Part shown: one piece after another, positions 49,872 through 58,524 of the stretch | Numbering within the stretch: the stretch's first letter is position 1 | Layout of the letters: every line of letters starts with the position of its first letter | Source of the DNA: Gemmatimonadaceae bacterium | Lineage (GTDB): Bacteria; Gemmatimonadota; Gemmatimonadetes; Gemmatimonadales; Gemmatimonadaceae | NCBI GenBank assembly: GCA_035533755.1 | Contig: DATLTC010000026.1 | Coordinates: 1 to 64,000 of the forward strand | Reading direction: 5' to 3' | Length of the DNA stretch: 64,000 nt | Notes under the pieces: model-generated | Told to the model about the DNA's origin: nothing | What the model saw: the letters and a program-made list of their open reading frames with translations, nothing else | Database searches by the model: none | Program-made: the position numbers and the translations under genes

Positions 49872-52301
49872 ATGACTGAAATCCGCGACGCGCTGCAACA
49901 TACGCTGGGCCCCACGTACACCGTCGAGCGCGAACTCGGCGGCGGCGGCATGTCGCGTGTGTTCGTGGCCTTCGACCAGGCGTTGAGCCGGCGGGTTGCG
50001 GTCAAAGTCGTGTCGCCAGAGCTCGCGGCCGCCGTGTCGCTCGATCGGTTCACGCGCGAGATCCTCGTGGCCGCCACGCTGCAGAATCCCCACATCGTGG
50101 GCGTGCTCACGTCGGGCGAGGTGGACGGCCTGCCCTACTTCACGATGCCGTTCATCGAAGGCGAGTCGCTCCGCGCGCACATGATGCAGTCGGGGCCGAT
50201 GCCGGTGCGCGAGGTGGTGACCATCCTCCGCGACGTGGCCCGCGCGCTGGCCTACGCGCACGAACGCGGCATCGTGCATCGCGACATCAAACCCGACAAC
50301 GTGCTCCTCGCCTCGGGCTCGGCGATGGTCACGGATTTCGGCGTCGCCAAGGCCGTGCTCTCGGCCCAGCGCGCCGCCAGAGCGCCGGCGTCCAGCTTCC
50401 TCACGCAGGTGGGCACCACGGTGGGCACGCCGGCCTACATGGCGCCCGAGCAGATCGCCGCCGACCCCGACGTGGACGGCCGCGCCGACATCTACTCGCT
50501 GGGCGTGATGGCGTACGAGATGCTGGCCGGCGGCCCGCCGTTCGCCGCCCTCACGCCCCAGGCGCTCCTCGCCGCGCACTTCTCCCAGACGCCGCGCCCG
50601 CTCGGCGACATCCGGGCCGGGCTGCCCCCGCGGCTCGTGGCGTTGATCATGCAATGCCTGGAAAAGGACCGCGACCACCGCCCGCAAACGGCACGCGAGA
50701 TCGTGAATGCCCTGGAGGATCCGAGCGTCGTCAGCGACGGCGCCGTGGCCACCCTCAGCATGCCGCGCAGGCGGCGGCGCCGCGTCGCCGCCGCCCTCGT
50801 CACATTGGTGGTCGTGGCGGCCGCGGTCACCGGCGTCGTGCGCAGCCGCCGCACGCCACTCATTCCCCCCGCCACGCTGGCCGCCGACTCCACCCAGACG
50901 CACGCCGTGCTCGTCGTGCCGTTCGTCAACCTGAGCGCCGACTCCACCGACGCATACCTGGCCGACGGCATCACCAGCGAACTCGTGAGCGAGCTCACCC
51001 AGCTGCCGGGCCTGCGCGTGGCCCTCCGCGCTCCCGCCACCGTGGGACCCAACCAGTACCCCACCGAGCAGGAACTGGGCGCCAAGTACCACGTGGGGTA
51101 CGTGCTCGAAGGCACCGTGCAACAGGACGGCACGCGCCTGCGCATCACCGCCCGCCTGGTCAGCACCGCCAGCGGATTCTCCGTGTGGGCCGACGTCTTC
51201 GATCGCACCATGCGCGACATGTTCGCGGTGCAGCAGGACATCTCCTCGTCCATCGTCCAGGCCCTCGAGCCACAGCTGGGGTCGTCGCCGCGGGCGCTGG
51301 CGGACCGCGGCACCAAGGACGACACGGCGTACCAGGCCTACACCATCGCCACCGGCTACGTGAGCCGACGCGGCGCCCGCGCCCTGCACCGGGCCATCGA
51401 CACCCTGAGCAGCGCGCTCCTCCGCGACTCCACGTTCGCCAAGGCATACGCGCTCAAGGCGCGGGCGTACTCGCTGCTCCCGCTCGACGAGACCAACCCC
51501 GCCGACTCCGCCGTGGCCCGCGGCATCGTGGCCGCCACGCGCGCCATCGCCCTCGACAGCACGCTGGCCGATGCCTACGAAGCCCGCGCCGCGCTGTACA
51601 ACGCCGCCTTCCGGTGGACCGACGCCGAACGCGACTACCGCAAGGCCATCTCCATCGATCCGCGCAACGCCGCCTCGTACCTGGGCCTGGGCCAGAACCT
51701 GCTCGTGCAGGGCCGGGTGACCGAGGCGGTGGCCGAACTGCGCCGCGCCACGGTCCTCGATCAGACGTCGGCCACCACTCTTGCCGCCTACGCCGTGGCC
51801 CTGGCCATTTCCGGCAACCATGCGCGCGCCCTGACCGCGGCACGCGGTGCCCTGGTACTGGACTCCGCGATATACAACCCGCACCTGGCCCTCGGCATGG
51901 TGTACCTGTTCGGCGGGGACGCCGACTCGGCCCTTGCCCCGCTCGAGGCGGCGCGTCGCCTGGCCACCCTGCGGCACCCGGCGTCCAACGCGGTATCGAA
52001 CATGCTGGCCTATGCGTACGCCAAGGCGGGCGATGCGCAGCAGGCCCGGTCCATCGCCGACGCGGCGGCCAAGGCCAAGAGCCCCGATGCGGCGCTCACC
52101 GCTGCCCACGCCATGTTGGGATTGGGCGACACCACGGCCGCGCTGCAGGCGCTCCAGTCGGCGGCCAGGGACCGCGCGCCACAGTTCAGCCTCGAACCGT
52201 TGCGGGCGCCGATTTTCGATCCCATCCGGTCCAGCCCGCAGTTCCTGGCGGTGCTGCGGTCACTGGGGCTGCCAGCCACCCTCGGCCAACCCACGCAGTA
52301 G
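49872..52301 (+). CDS. Membrane Ser/Thr protein kinase with TolB/FlgO-like and TPR regions
   Basis: 809 residues. Kinase domain about 12-285: G-G-G-G-M-S-R-V-F, V-A-V-K-V-V, H136-R-D-I-K-P-D-N, T-D-F-G-V-A, Y-M-A-P-E-Q. A basic stretch and one span follow (about 308-328). The extracytoplasmic part starts with V-L-V-V-P-F-V-N-L-S-A-D-S-T and Y-L-A-D-G-I-T-S-E-L, a TolB-N/FlgO-like domain, then about eight TPR-like repeats. The layout is seen in several soil phyla, where it may sense or scaffold envelope proteins. All catalytic residues are present. TATACT at 49795 may be the -10. Confidence 0.92.
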   Translation: MTEIRDALQHTLGPTYTVERELGGGGMSRVFVAFDQALSRRVAVKVVSPELAAAVSLDRFTREILVAATLQNPHIVGVLTSGEVDGLPYFTMPFIEGESLRAHMMQSGPMPVREVVTILRDVARALAYAHERGIVHRDIKPDNVLLASGSAMVTDFGVAKAVLSAQRAARAPASSFLTQVGTTVGTPAYMAPEQIAADPDVDGRADIYSLGVMAYEMLAGGPPFAALTPQALLAAHFSQTPRPLGDIRAGLPPRLVALIMQCLEKDRDHRPQTAREIVNALEDPSVVSDGAVATLSMPRRRRRRVAAALVTLVVVAAAVTGVVRSRRTPLIPPATLAADSTQTHAVLVVPFVNLSADSTDAYLADGITSELVSELTQLPGLRVALRAPATVGPNQYPTEQELGAKYHVGYVLEGTVQQDGTRLRITARLVSTASGFSVWADVFDRTMRDMFAVQQDISSSIVQALEPQLGSSPRALADRGTKDDTAYQAYTIATGYVSRRGARALHRAIDTLSSALLRDSTFAKAYALKARAYSLLPLDETNPADSAVARGIVAATRAIALDSTLADAYEARAALYNAAFRWTDAERDYRKAISIDPRNAASYLGLGQNLLVQGRVTEAVAELRRATVLDQTSATTLAAYAVALAISGNHARALTAARGALVLDSAIYNPHLALGMVYLFGGDADSALAPLEAARRLATLRHPASNAVSNMLAYAYAKAGDAQQARSIADAAAKAKSPDAALTAAHAMLGLGDTTAALQALQSAARDRAPQFSLEPLRAPIFDPIRSSPQFLAVLRSLGLPATLGQPTQ

Positions 52302-52352
52302 GCGTTGCCCGCTGCCAGTCGGCGGGCGCGAAACGTCCCCCCAGAATGCACC

Positions 52353-52408
52353 ATGCCCCGCCCGACCTGAGGTCGAGCGGGGCATTGGACGGGCCGCCGA
52401 GGCGGCCC
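52353..52408. terminator. Two adjacent hairpins between convergent genes
   Basis: First hairpin 52353-52385: ATGCCCCGC with GCGGGGCAT plus an inner CGACC/GGTCG stem. Second 52391-52408: GGGCCGCC with GGCGGCCC, 2-base loop. They lie between the kinase stop (52301) and the minus-strand cold-shock gene stop (52421) and probably end transcription from both sides, though neither has a clear U-tract. Confidence 0.6.
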
Positions 52409-52420
52409 AACGCAGCCGTG

Positions 52421-52633
52421 TTAGTTGCCGAGCTTGGTGACGTTCTCAGCCGCCGGGCCCTTCTGGCCCTGCACGACGTCGAACTCAACCTTCTCGCCTT
52501 CGGCCAGCGACTTGAAGCCGCCGCCCTGGATGGCCGAATGATGCACGAAGCAATCCTTCTGGCCGTCCGCGGGAGTGATGAAACCGAAGCCCTTGGCGTC
52601 GTTGAACCACTTGACAGTGCCGGTCGTACGCAT
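52421..52633 (-). CDS. Cold-shock protein (CspA family)
   Basis: 70 residues, the normal length. A single OB-fold with RNP1 K-G-F-G-F-I and RNP2 [16 protein letters not shown] starts the fold. It binds single-stranded RNA/DNA and keeps transcripts unfolded. The predicted promoter is about 200 bp upstream and the leader contains an intrinsic terminator (52748-52778), so regulation in the leader is likely. The Cys in place of Phe/other at RNP2 is a minor variant. Confidence 0.97.
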   Translation of the reverse strand: MRTTGTVKWFNDAKGFGFITPADGQKDCFVHHSAIQGGGFKSLAEGEKVEFDVVQGQKGPAAENVTKLGN

Positions 52634-52747
52634 GGTGGAACCCCTAAATGTGTGGTGTGTCGGAGTCCGGTGATGCCGTACTGGCCGACGTACCTGGTGT
52701 GTTCGTGAATGACGCCATCACGATGGCCTCCCGAAGGAGCTCCCTGA

Positions 52748-52778
52748 AGAAAAAAGGACCCGCATGCTGCCGGGTCCT
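52748..52778 (-). terminator. Intrinsic terminator inside the cold-shock gene leader
   Basis: On the minus strand: stem AGGACCCG (52778-52771) with CGGGTCCT (52762-52755), 8-base loop, then six U and CUUC. It lies between the csp promoter (52830-52858) and the csp start (52633). It should produce a ~74-nt terminated RNA unless read through, so it may be an attenuator, or the end of a separate small RNA. Confidence 0.7.
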
Positions 52779-52829
52779 CGTCCGCCCCAGGGATGTCCGA
52801 CGCCGGACGGCGCCGTTACTGCATCCTCA

Positions 52830-52858
52830 ATGATAGCATACTTCGCGCCGCTGCACAA
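52830..52858 (-). promoter_or_regulatory. Sigma-70-like promoter for the cold-shock leader
   Basis: On the minus strand TTGTGC (52858-52853), 17-bp spacer, TATCAT (52835-52830). Predicted start near 52823; leader to the csp ATG about 190 nt. The stretch 52634-52987 holds this promoter, the leader with its terminator, a small hairpin CCATCGTGATGG (52716-52727) and, above 52860, only G-rich sequence with no recognisable gene. Confidence 0.7.
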
Positions 52859-52987
52859 TTGGCAACCTGGGGGCGGCCTTTGGGGGGCGTGGGGGGCCCC
52901 GGTTGGGGGGGGGCGATCCGTGCGGCCCCAACCTATTGAGCCGGCACGGGGTCGATCTCGCTTCATGAAAGTGGGTAGCTTCATCCC

Positions 52988-54037
52988 ATGGCTCCGCCGC
53001 GCGCCCCCTCGATGCCGCCGGCTTCACACACGGCCGGAGCGGTGCCCAGCCCCACGGCACCGGGCCGCGCGAGGACCGTGCTCGGCCGGTTCCTGCGCGT
53101 CGCGGTCTCGTTGGCCACCATCGTGCTCCTGGTGGTGGCCGCCCGCCATGTGCAGTGGGGAGTCACCTGGCGGGAGATCCGAACGGCGTCGCCGCAACTG
53201 CTCGTCGCGGCCCTCGTCGTGAACCTCGTCTCGCTGGCGCTCAAGGGCGTGCGGTGGTGGCTGTTCCTGCGACGCGTCGGCGCGCCATCGTTTGGGTTGG
53301 CGCTCAAAGCGACGTTCGCGGGAGCGGGGCTCAACAATGTGCTGGTGGCCAACGGAGGCGAGGCGGCGCAGGTCGTCTTCGTGGCGCGCGCGACGCACGT
53401 GAGCCACTCCAAGGTGCTCGCCACCCTCACGCTCGACCGGTTGACCGGATTCGTGGGGTACGTGTTGGTGGTGGTGCTGGGCCTCTGGGTGCTGCCGCTG
53501 CCCGGGGAGGTAGCGCGCTGGCGGCCCGAGGCCACGGCCACCCTCGCCGCCCTCGCCGCGTTGATGATCGTGCTGTATCGCATGGACATCGGCGAAGGGC
53601 TTGCCGCGACGGGCGGCCGGCGCTTCGAGAAGCTGCGCGGGCACGGCAGGACGTTCATGCACACCATCTCGCACCTGTCCACCGGGGCATCGATCGTACA
53701 AGCGCTGCTGTTGTCGGTGGGATCGTGGGTGCTGCAGATCGCGACGTTTCATCTGACGGCGGCGGCGGTGCACTTTCCCATCACCCTCACGGGGTCGGTG
53801 GCCGCGGTGATCGCGGTGAACCTGGGATTCGTGGTGCACCTGACGCCGGGGAACGTGGGCCTGTTCCAGGCGCTCTACGCCGCGGCGGCCGTCGCGTTCG
53901 GCTTCAATCAGAGCGCCGCGATCGCGGTGGCCATCCTCATCCAGGCGCAGCAGATCCTGCCGGTGACGGTGATCGGGATCGCGTTGGCGCCGGAATTCAT
54001 CTTCAAGCGGCACCGACCGCTCGACGCCGCCCTATGA
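52988..54037 (+). CDS. Lysylphosphatidylglycerol synthase-type flippase-like membrane protein (UPF0104)
   Basis: 349 residues with about eight spans. The family blocks N-L-V-S-L-A-L-K-G-V-R-W-W-L-F-L, N-N-V-L-V-A-N-G-G-E-A-A-Q and V-V-H-L-T-P-G-N-V-G-L-F-Q-A-L-Y are seen. It matches the membrane part of MprF/AglD/YbhN proteins and lacks the soluble synthase domain, so it may move or modify lipids. Its stop codon is directly adjacent to that of the EAL gene (convergent; the end coordinates overlap by 6 bp). Confidence 0.85.
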   Translation: MAPPRAPSMPPASHTAGAVPSPTAPGRARTVLGRFLRVAVSLATIVLLVVAARHVQWGVTWREIRTASPQLLVAALVVNLVSLALKGVRWWLFLRRVGAPSFGLALKATFAGAGLNNVLVANGGEAAQVVFVARATHVSHSKVLATLTLDRLTGFVGYVLVVVLGLWVLPLPGEVARWRPEATATLAALAALMIVLYRMDIGEGLAATGGRRFEKLRGHGRTFMHTISHLSTGASIVQALLLSVGSWVLQIATFHLTAAAVHFPITLTGSVAAVIAVNLGFVVHLTPGNVGLFQALYAAAAVAFGFNQSAAIAVAILIQAQQILPVTVIGIALAPEFIFKRHRPLDAAL

Positions 54038-55360
54038 CGGGATCGCACGCGCCGGCCGCGCCTTTCCCCTGACCGGAAGCGCCGCCGGACGGCCGATCAG
54101 GTACCCCTGCACCAGCTGCACGCCGAGTTGGGTCACCGTATCCAGCTCCTCCGGCGTTTCGATCCCCTCGACGATCATCGGGATCCGGGCGTCGGCGCAG
54201 AAGCCCACCATGGCCTTGAGGAGCTCCAACTTCACCCGGTTGTGCCGCGCCTCGCGCGTGAGCTCCATGTCGAGCTTGATGAAGTCGGGCTCGATCATCG
54301 ACACGATGCGCAGCCCCGAATACGCGGACCCCACGTCGTCCATGGCGAACTTGAGGCCGCACTGCTTCACGATCTGCACGGCTTGTCGAAAGGTCTGGAA
54401 GTCGGCGATCGCGGCATGTTCAGTGATTTCGAAAACGATCTGCGACCTGCGACGCGCCGGGATGGACTCCATGAGCCTGGGATCGAAGATCGAACTCGGC
54501 TCCATGTTGATGAACAGAAGCTGATCGGACTCCAGCTTGCCGATCGAGCGCACGGCGTTCCCGCGACACACGGCATCGAGCTTGACGACCAGGTCGGCCT
54601 CATAGGCGATCCGGAAGAGCACGTCCGGCGAGGTGAATTCCCCCTTCGGCCCGCGGCTCAGCGCCTCGTACCCGAGCACGCGGTGGGAGCGGAGGTCGAG
54701 GATGGGCTGGAACTGCGTGATGAGGCGGCGGCCGGTGAGGATCGCCCGCAGCTTGCGCGCCCGCCGCCGCACGAGTTCGTGTTCCTCCGACGTCGCGTCG
54801 GCGAGCGCCTCGTCGATGGTGCGATAGATCAGCCGCTCCAGCCGGACCGCGGGATCCTTCTTCATCATCGCCGCGCCGATGAAGTAATTGAACCGGTAGA
54901 CCAGGTCCGGATGCAGGGTCTTCGCGACGTGGGCGTCGAGCCGCTCGGCGATGCGCGCCTTGATCATCAGCAGATCGCTGAACTTGAACGTCCTCGCGGT
55001 CCGGGCCGGCGACAGCATCAGGATGAACACGTTTCCGTTGATCGTGAGCTCGGCGAGCGCATCGTCCTTTCGCAGCGATTCGTCCTTGATCTCCCTGAGC
55101 GCATGGGCCACCCCGCGGACGATGCCGTCGAAGAGCTCCCAGCCGTACACATCCTCGAGTTTCGAGAACCGGGCGATGTTGACCGTGAGAATGCCCACCG
55201 TCTTGCGGCTACGGAGCGCCTCCTCCACCTGCCGCACGAACAGCGGCAGCCCGGGGAGCGCGGTGACGGGGTCGAACAGCAGTTCGCCCGCGCTCATGCC
55301 ACCGGAGTTGCGCAGCACGTGCTTGAGCAGTTGGCGCTGGAGCCCCTGTTCTCTGGCCAC
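54032..55360 (-). CDS. c-di-GMP phosphodiesterase (degenerate GGDEF + EAL)
   Basis: 442 residues from a GTG at 55360 preceded by GGAGGAGGGAGC; a TTG-initiated longer frame would run through a tandem repeat and has no ribosome site. A GGDEF-like fold (about 35-195) has no GGDEF motif (L-T-I-N-G-N-V-F there). The EAL domain (about 215-435) retains E-A-L in G-Y-E-A-L-S-R-G, N in F-I-N-M-E-P, E-I-T-E-H, D-D in A-M-D-D-V-G-S, K in I-K-L-D, E in E-G-I-E-T and V-Q-G-Y. All catalytic residues are there, so it should hydrolyse c-di-GMP. Soluble. Confidence 0.9.
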   Translation of the reverse strand: MAREQGLQRQLLKHVLRNSGGMSAGELLFDPVTALPGLPLFVRQVEEALRSRKTVGILTVNIARFSKLEDVYGWELFDGIVRGVAHALREIKDESLRKDDALAELTINGNVFILMLSPARTARTFKFSDLLMIKARIAERLDAHVAKTLHPDLVYRFNYFIGAAMMKKDPAVRLERLIYRTIDEALADATSEEHELVRRRARKLRAILTGRRLITQFQPILDLRSHRVLGYEALSRGPKGEFTSPDVLFRIAYEADLVVKLDAVCRGNAVRSIGKLESDQLLFINMEPSSIFDPRLMESIPARRRSQIVFEITEHAAIADFQTFRQAVQIVKQCGLKFAMDDVGSAYSGLRIVSMIEPDFIKLDMELTREARHNRVKLELLKAMVGFCADARIPMIVEGIETPEELDTVTQLGVQLVQGYLIGRPAALPVRGKARPARAIPS

Positions 55361-55375
55361 GCTCCCTCCTCCGGT

Positions 55376-55415
55376 CCGCCGACCCGCCGACCCGCCGACC
55401 CGCCGACCCGCCGAA
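55376..55415. repeat. 8-bp tandem repeat (CCGCCGAC) upstream of the EAL gene
   Basis: Four perfect copies and a fifth differing in the last base, starting 16 bp upstream of the phosphodiesterase GTG. On the coding strand the unit reads GTCGGCGG. Copy-number slippage could alter spacing of the promoter or leader. The gap 55361-55637 otherwise shows no gene. Confidence 0.8.
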
Positions 55416-55637
55416 CACCCTATGCCGTTGCGGGCGAGTGAATATGCGTCTTTGCGCAAGGCGCTCACCAGGGCGTCGAGTTGCGCCCGCCCGGGCGATG
55501 TGCGACGTTTGGGGCCCAATCGAGTCAAATCGTCCGAACCGTGCTGACGGTGGCGATCGGTGTCACGACGAGCGCCAGGCTGTAGCCCGGCGGTGCCTTC
55601 ACCCCCGACCTGGACGGCGACCTTGGCTCATGACGGA

Positions 55638-56216
55638 ATGTCCCCGATCGACCAGCCGCCGGACTCGTGGCTGGTGCGGCTGTCGGAATCCAGGGGCAAT
55701 TACTGGGCGACGTACGCGATGGACCTGTCGCTGATGCTGTTTTTCCTGGCGTGGGACGTGCTCCGCCTGCGTGTGGGCGGCATCGAGATCGCGGGGTTGT
55801 TCGTGGCCGGCGTATTCGCGTGGACGTTCTCGGAATACGTCTTTCACCGCTGGGTGTACCACGTCCCGGGCCTGGCGATCACGCGCCGGGGCCACGACCG
55901 GCATCACGAGAATCCCACGGCGTACATCGCCATGCCGTTCATCGTCACGCCGATCCTGTTCGTGCCCCTGCAGCAGTTCGTGGCCACGGGCCTCGGCGTA
56001 CACGGCTTCTCGGCACTGCTCGCCGGATGGTTTGCGGGGTTCGTGGGCTACAGCTTCTTCCATCACAGCCTGCACCACTACAAGCTGCCGTTCGCCTGGT
56101 ACCGGCATCTCCAGTCCCAGCATCGCATCCACCACGCCATTCCGGAAGTGAACTTCGGCGTGACCATGCGATACTGGGACCGGCTGTTCGGGACGGCGTT
56201 CTCGAAGCAGGCGTAG
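55638..56216 (+). CDS. Sterol desaturase/fatty acid hydroxylase-family membrane protein
   Basis: 192 residues with four spans. The di-iron histidine motifs are F-H-R-W-V-Y-H (about 75-81), H-D-R-H-H-E (about 92-97), F-F-H-H-S-L-H-H (about 142-149) and Q-H-R-I-H-H (about 165-170). It should hydroxylate or desaturate an acyl chain or sterol-like lipid. The ATG at 55638 is the likely start; longer upstream frame is non-conserved. tRNA-Lys follows 117 bp later. Confidence 0.88.
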   Translation: MSPIDQPPDSWLVRLSESRGNYWATYAMDLSLMLFFLAWDVLRLRVGGIEIAGLFVAGVFAWTFSEYVFHRWVYHVPGLAITRRGHDRHHENPTAYIAMPFIVTPILFVPLQQFVATGLGVHGFSALLAGWFAGFVGYSFFHHSLHHYKLPFAWYRHLQSQHRIHHAIPEVNFGVTMRYWDRLFGTAFSKQA

Positions 56217-56333
56217 GGCGGGCCCCGCGCGTCGGTCGCGCAAGCGTGGGCGTAGCTCCCGCCGTCAGCCGTTCCCTGCCCCGTTTACCCGAGTTGTGTA
56301 GTTCTTTTCGATGTGCGAAGTTTGCTGCATCAC

Positions 56334-56406
<73 letters not shown>

Positions 56407-56429
56407 CTCGTCGTCTGGCGACCGTGGCC

Positions 56430-57167
56430 TCAGAGGGCCGGCGGCAGACGGCTCCAGTTGGCCACGAACGCAAAGCGATCGCCGCGCACCTCGCTGTGCC
56501 GATACTCCACCGGACGGTCGCCGGCAAACGCCACCCGCTCCACCACCAGGATGGCTTCGCCCCGCGGGAGCGCGAGCAACTTGCGCACGGGGGCGCCGGG
56601 CAGCGCGGCACGGATCCGCTCCGTCCCGCCGGTGACGCGCACGTTGGCCAGGCCGGCCAGCAGTTCATACAGCGAGCCGCGGCCAAGGTCCGCCCGCAAC
56701 AGGGCATCGCCGGCATCGGCGACGATCCACGAATCGTCCAGGGCGAGCGGCTCGTCCCCCGCAAAGCGGATCCGCTGGATGTGCACCAGCCCGGTGCCTG
56801 GCGCGAGGCCCAGGCGTGACGCGGCCTCCCCGTTGCGCTCCAGCGCCTGGCGCTGGACCAGGGAATGCTCGGCCATCCCCTTCCCGCTGATCGATGCGGC
56901 AAGGCTGTAGAATGGCGCGATGGATTGTTCGAGTTCGGCGGCCACCGGCAGCCGGCTGCCGCGTCCGCGCTCCCGCTCCACCAGCCCATCGGCCTGCAGC
57001 CGCGCGATCGCGGCGCGCGCCGTGTGCCGGCTCACGCCGTAGCTGCGGACCAGTTCGGCATCGGTGGGAAAGCGATCCGCGAACTCGCCCGAGGCGATGC
57101 GGGCACGCAGCAGGGCTTCCAGCTGCGCCCACAACGGCATCGGACTCTCGCGGTTCAGCGCTTCCAT
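56430..57167 (-). CDS. GntR-family regulator with UTRA sensor domain
   Basis: 245 residues. Winged helix about 10-75 (L-E-A-L-L-R-A-R-I-A-S-G-E-F, F-P-T-D-A-E-L-V-R-S-Y-G-V-S-R-H-T-A-R-A-A), then a UTRA/chorismate-lyase-like ligand domain (about 85-240, H-I-Q-R-I-R-F-A-G-D-E-P). HutC/FarR subfamily. Expected to bind a palindromic operator and be released by a small ligand. It is the last gene of the TauE-DUF1634-GntR minus-strand operon, 11 bp after DUF1634; a strong candidate operator lies upstream of the operon (58525). The gene converges on tRNA-Lys. Confidence 0.93.
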   Translation of the reverse strand: MEALNRESPMPLWAQLEALLRARIASGEFADRFPTDAELVRSYGVSRHTARAAIARLQADGLVERERGRGSRLPVAAELEQSIAPFYSLAASISGKGMAEHSLVQRQALERNGEAASRLGLAPGTGLVHIQRIRFAGDEPLALDDSWIVADAGDALLRADLGRGSLYELLAGLANVRVTGGTERIRAALPGAPVRKLLALPRGEAILVVERVAFAGDRPVEYRHSEVRGDRFAFVANWSRLPPAL

Positions 57168-57178
57168 GAGCCGTCCGA

Positions 57179-57583
57179 TCAGTGAATGAACAGCAGCGAC
57201 CCCAGGGTCATCACGAGCACGAGAAAGGTGACGCTGGTGTAGAGCACGTCGTGCTCTTCGAACGCGAACAGCACCATCGCCGTGAACACACGAAGGATGG
57301 GCGTGAGCACGAGCACGAAGATGCCGAGTTCGAGCCACGCGAATCCCTGGAGGGTCATGATCCCCTGGCGCAGCGCGGCGAAGTTGAGGTCGAAGGTCTT
57401 GGTCTCCATGATGTGCCGCGTCAGCCCGCCATGGACGAACGAGAGGACCAGGCCCACGAGCAGGATGACCACGCTCGCCACCACGCCGATCCGCAGCACC
57501 CAGCTCGAGACGTCCTCGATGGCAATGCGATCTTCGTGGCGGACCGGACCGGCCGCGCCGTGGGTCGTGTCGTCGACAGTCAT
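57179..57583 (-). CDS. DUF1634 membrane protein
   Basis: 134 residues, three spans (about 28-52, 75-98, 112-132). W-V-L-R-I-G-V-V-A-S and L-V-L-T-P-I-L-R-V-F match DUF1634, a family nearly always encoded directly after TauE/SafE permeases. It shares one base with the TauE stop (TGATG). Its role is probably an accessory subunit of that exporter (inference). Confidence 0.88.
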   Translation of the reverse strand: MTVDDTTHGAAGPVRHEDRIAIEDVSSWVLRIGVVASVVILLVGLVLSFVHGGLTRHIMETKTFDLNFAALRQGIMTLQGFAWLELGIFVLVLTPILRVFTAMVLFAFEEHDVLYTSVTFLVLVMTLGSLLFIH

Positions 57584-58440
57584 CAGAGTACCCCCAGTCC
57601 GCGAACGAGCATCTGTCCCCCGATCAGTGCGAGCGCCACCGCGAACACCAGGCGGATGTGGTTGTTGGACATCCGCTCCATCAGCTTGGTCCCGGCGAAC
57701 GCTCCCACGAGGACCCCGGTGGCCACCGGCGCGACGACGAAGGGAAGCACCAGCCCGCGGTTGAGATAGACGCCGGACGCCGCCGCCGCGGTCACGCCGA
57801 TCATGAAGTTGCTGGTGGCGGTGGACACCTTGGACGGCACTTTCATCGCGATCTCGTGCGCCAGCACCTTCACCACGCCGGCGCCGATGCCGAGGAGCCC
57901 GGAGACGATGCCGGCCACGAACATGTAGCCCGAGGCCAGCGGGATGCCCGTGACGTGGTAGGTGACCTCGCGATTGAGGCGCTTGTCGAAGTACGAGCCG
58001 TCGAGGCGGAGCCGGCGGGCCATGGCATCATCCACGACGCCCTCGGGCAGTTCCTCGCCGAACTTGCGAAAGATCGGGATGAGCGAGGTCAGGAGAGTGA
58101 TGCCGAACAGGATGGAGAGCCAGTTCACCGGGATGTAGGGGGCGAGGAGCGCGGCGCCGATGATCGCCCCCAGTGCGGTGAACACCTCCAGGAACATGGC
58201 AATGCGGATGTTGGTGATGCGGTCCCTGACGTACACGGCGCCGGCGCCGCTCGAGGTGGCGATCACCGAAACGATGCTGGCGCCGATGGCATACCGGATG
58301 TCCATCCCCAGGAACACGGTGAGCACCGGGACGATGATCACGCCGCCGCCGATGCCGGCGATGGACCCGAGAACCCCGCCGGCGATGGAGGCCCCGAACA
58401 CTTCCACGAGAAAGGTGAACGCAGACATCTCGCCAGTCAT
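57583..58440 (-). CDS. TauE/SafE-family permease
   Basis: 285 residues, about eight spans. G-S-I-A-G-I-G-G-G-V-I-I-V-P near residue 27 and G-L-L-G-I-G-A-G-V-V-K-V near 178 are the two family repeats. These proteins move sulfonates, sulfite, sulfoacetate or other organic anions across the inner membrane. ATG 58440 has GGAGG 10 bp upstream; an in-frame GTG at 58449 is too close to that site. Substrate unknown; it may be the ligand of the co-encoded GntR regulator. Confidence 0.9.
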   Translation of the reverse strand: MTGEMSAFTFLVEVFGASIAGGVLGSIAGIGGGVIIVPVLTVFLGMDIRYAIGASIVSVIATSSGAGAVYVRDRITNIRIAMFLEVFTALGAIIGAALLAPYIPVNWLSILFGITLLTSLIPIFRKFGEELPEGVVDDAMARRLRLDGSYFDKRLNREVTYHVTGIPLASGYMFVAGIVSGLLGIGAGVVKVLAHEIAMKVPSKVSTATSNFMIGVTAAAASGVYLNRGLVLPFVVAPVATGVLVGAFAGTKLMERMSNNHIRLVFAVALALIGGQMLVRGLGVL

Positions 58441-58524
58441 GATCGGCACAGCCTCCGGTACCGCGGGCAGCGGGTGTCACGAGCATCCGGCAGGAGCGGA
58501 GGTGCGCAGGGGGAGCAATTGTCA

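Noticed and set aside
52718-52984. 88-codon minus-strand frame upstream of the cold-shock gene
   Set aside because: It crosses the csp promoter and the leader terminator, is Pro/Gly/Arg-rich and has no family; better explained as untranslated leader and upstream DNA.
55376-55415. CRISPR-like array
   Set aside because: Units are 8 bp and directly adjacent with no spacers; no cas genes in the window.
55361-55528. N-terminal extension of the EAL protein (TTG start) with G-G-S-A-G-R-R repeats
   Set aside because: The repeats come from the CCGCCGAC tandem array; an excellent ribosome site lies just before the GTG at 55360.
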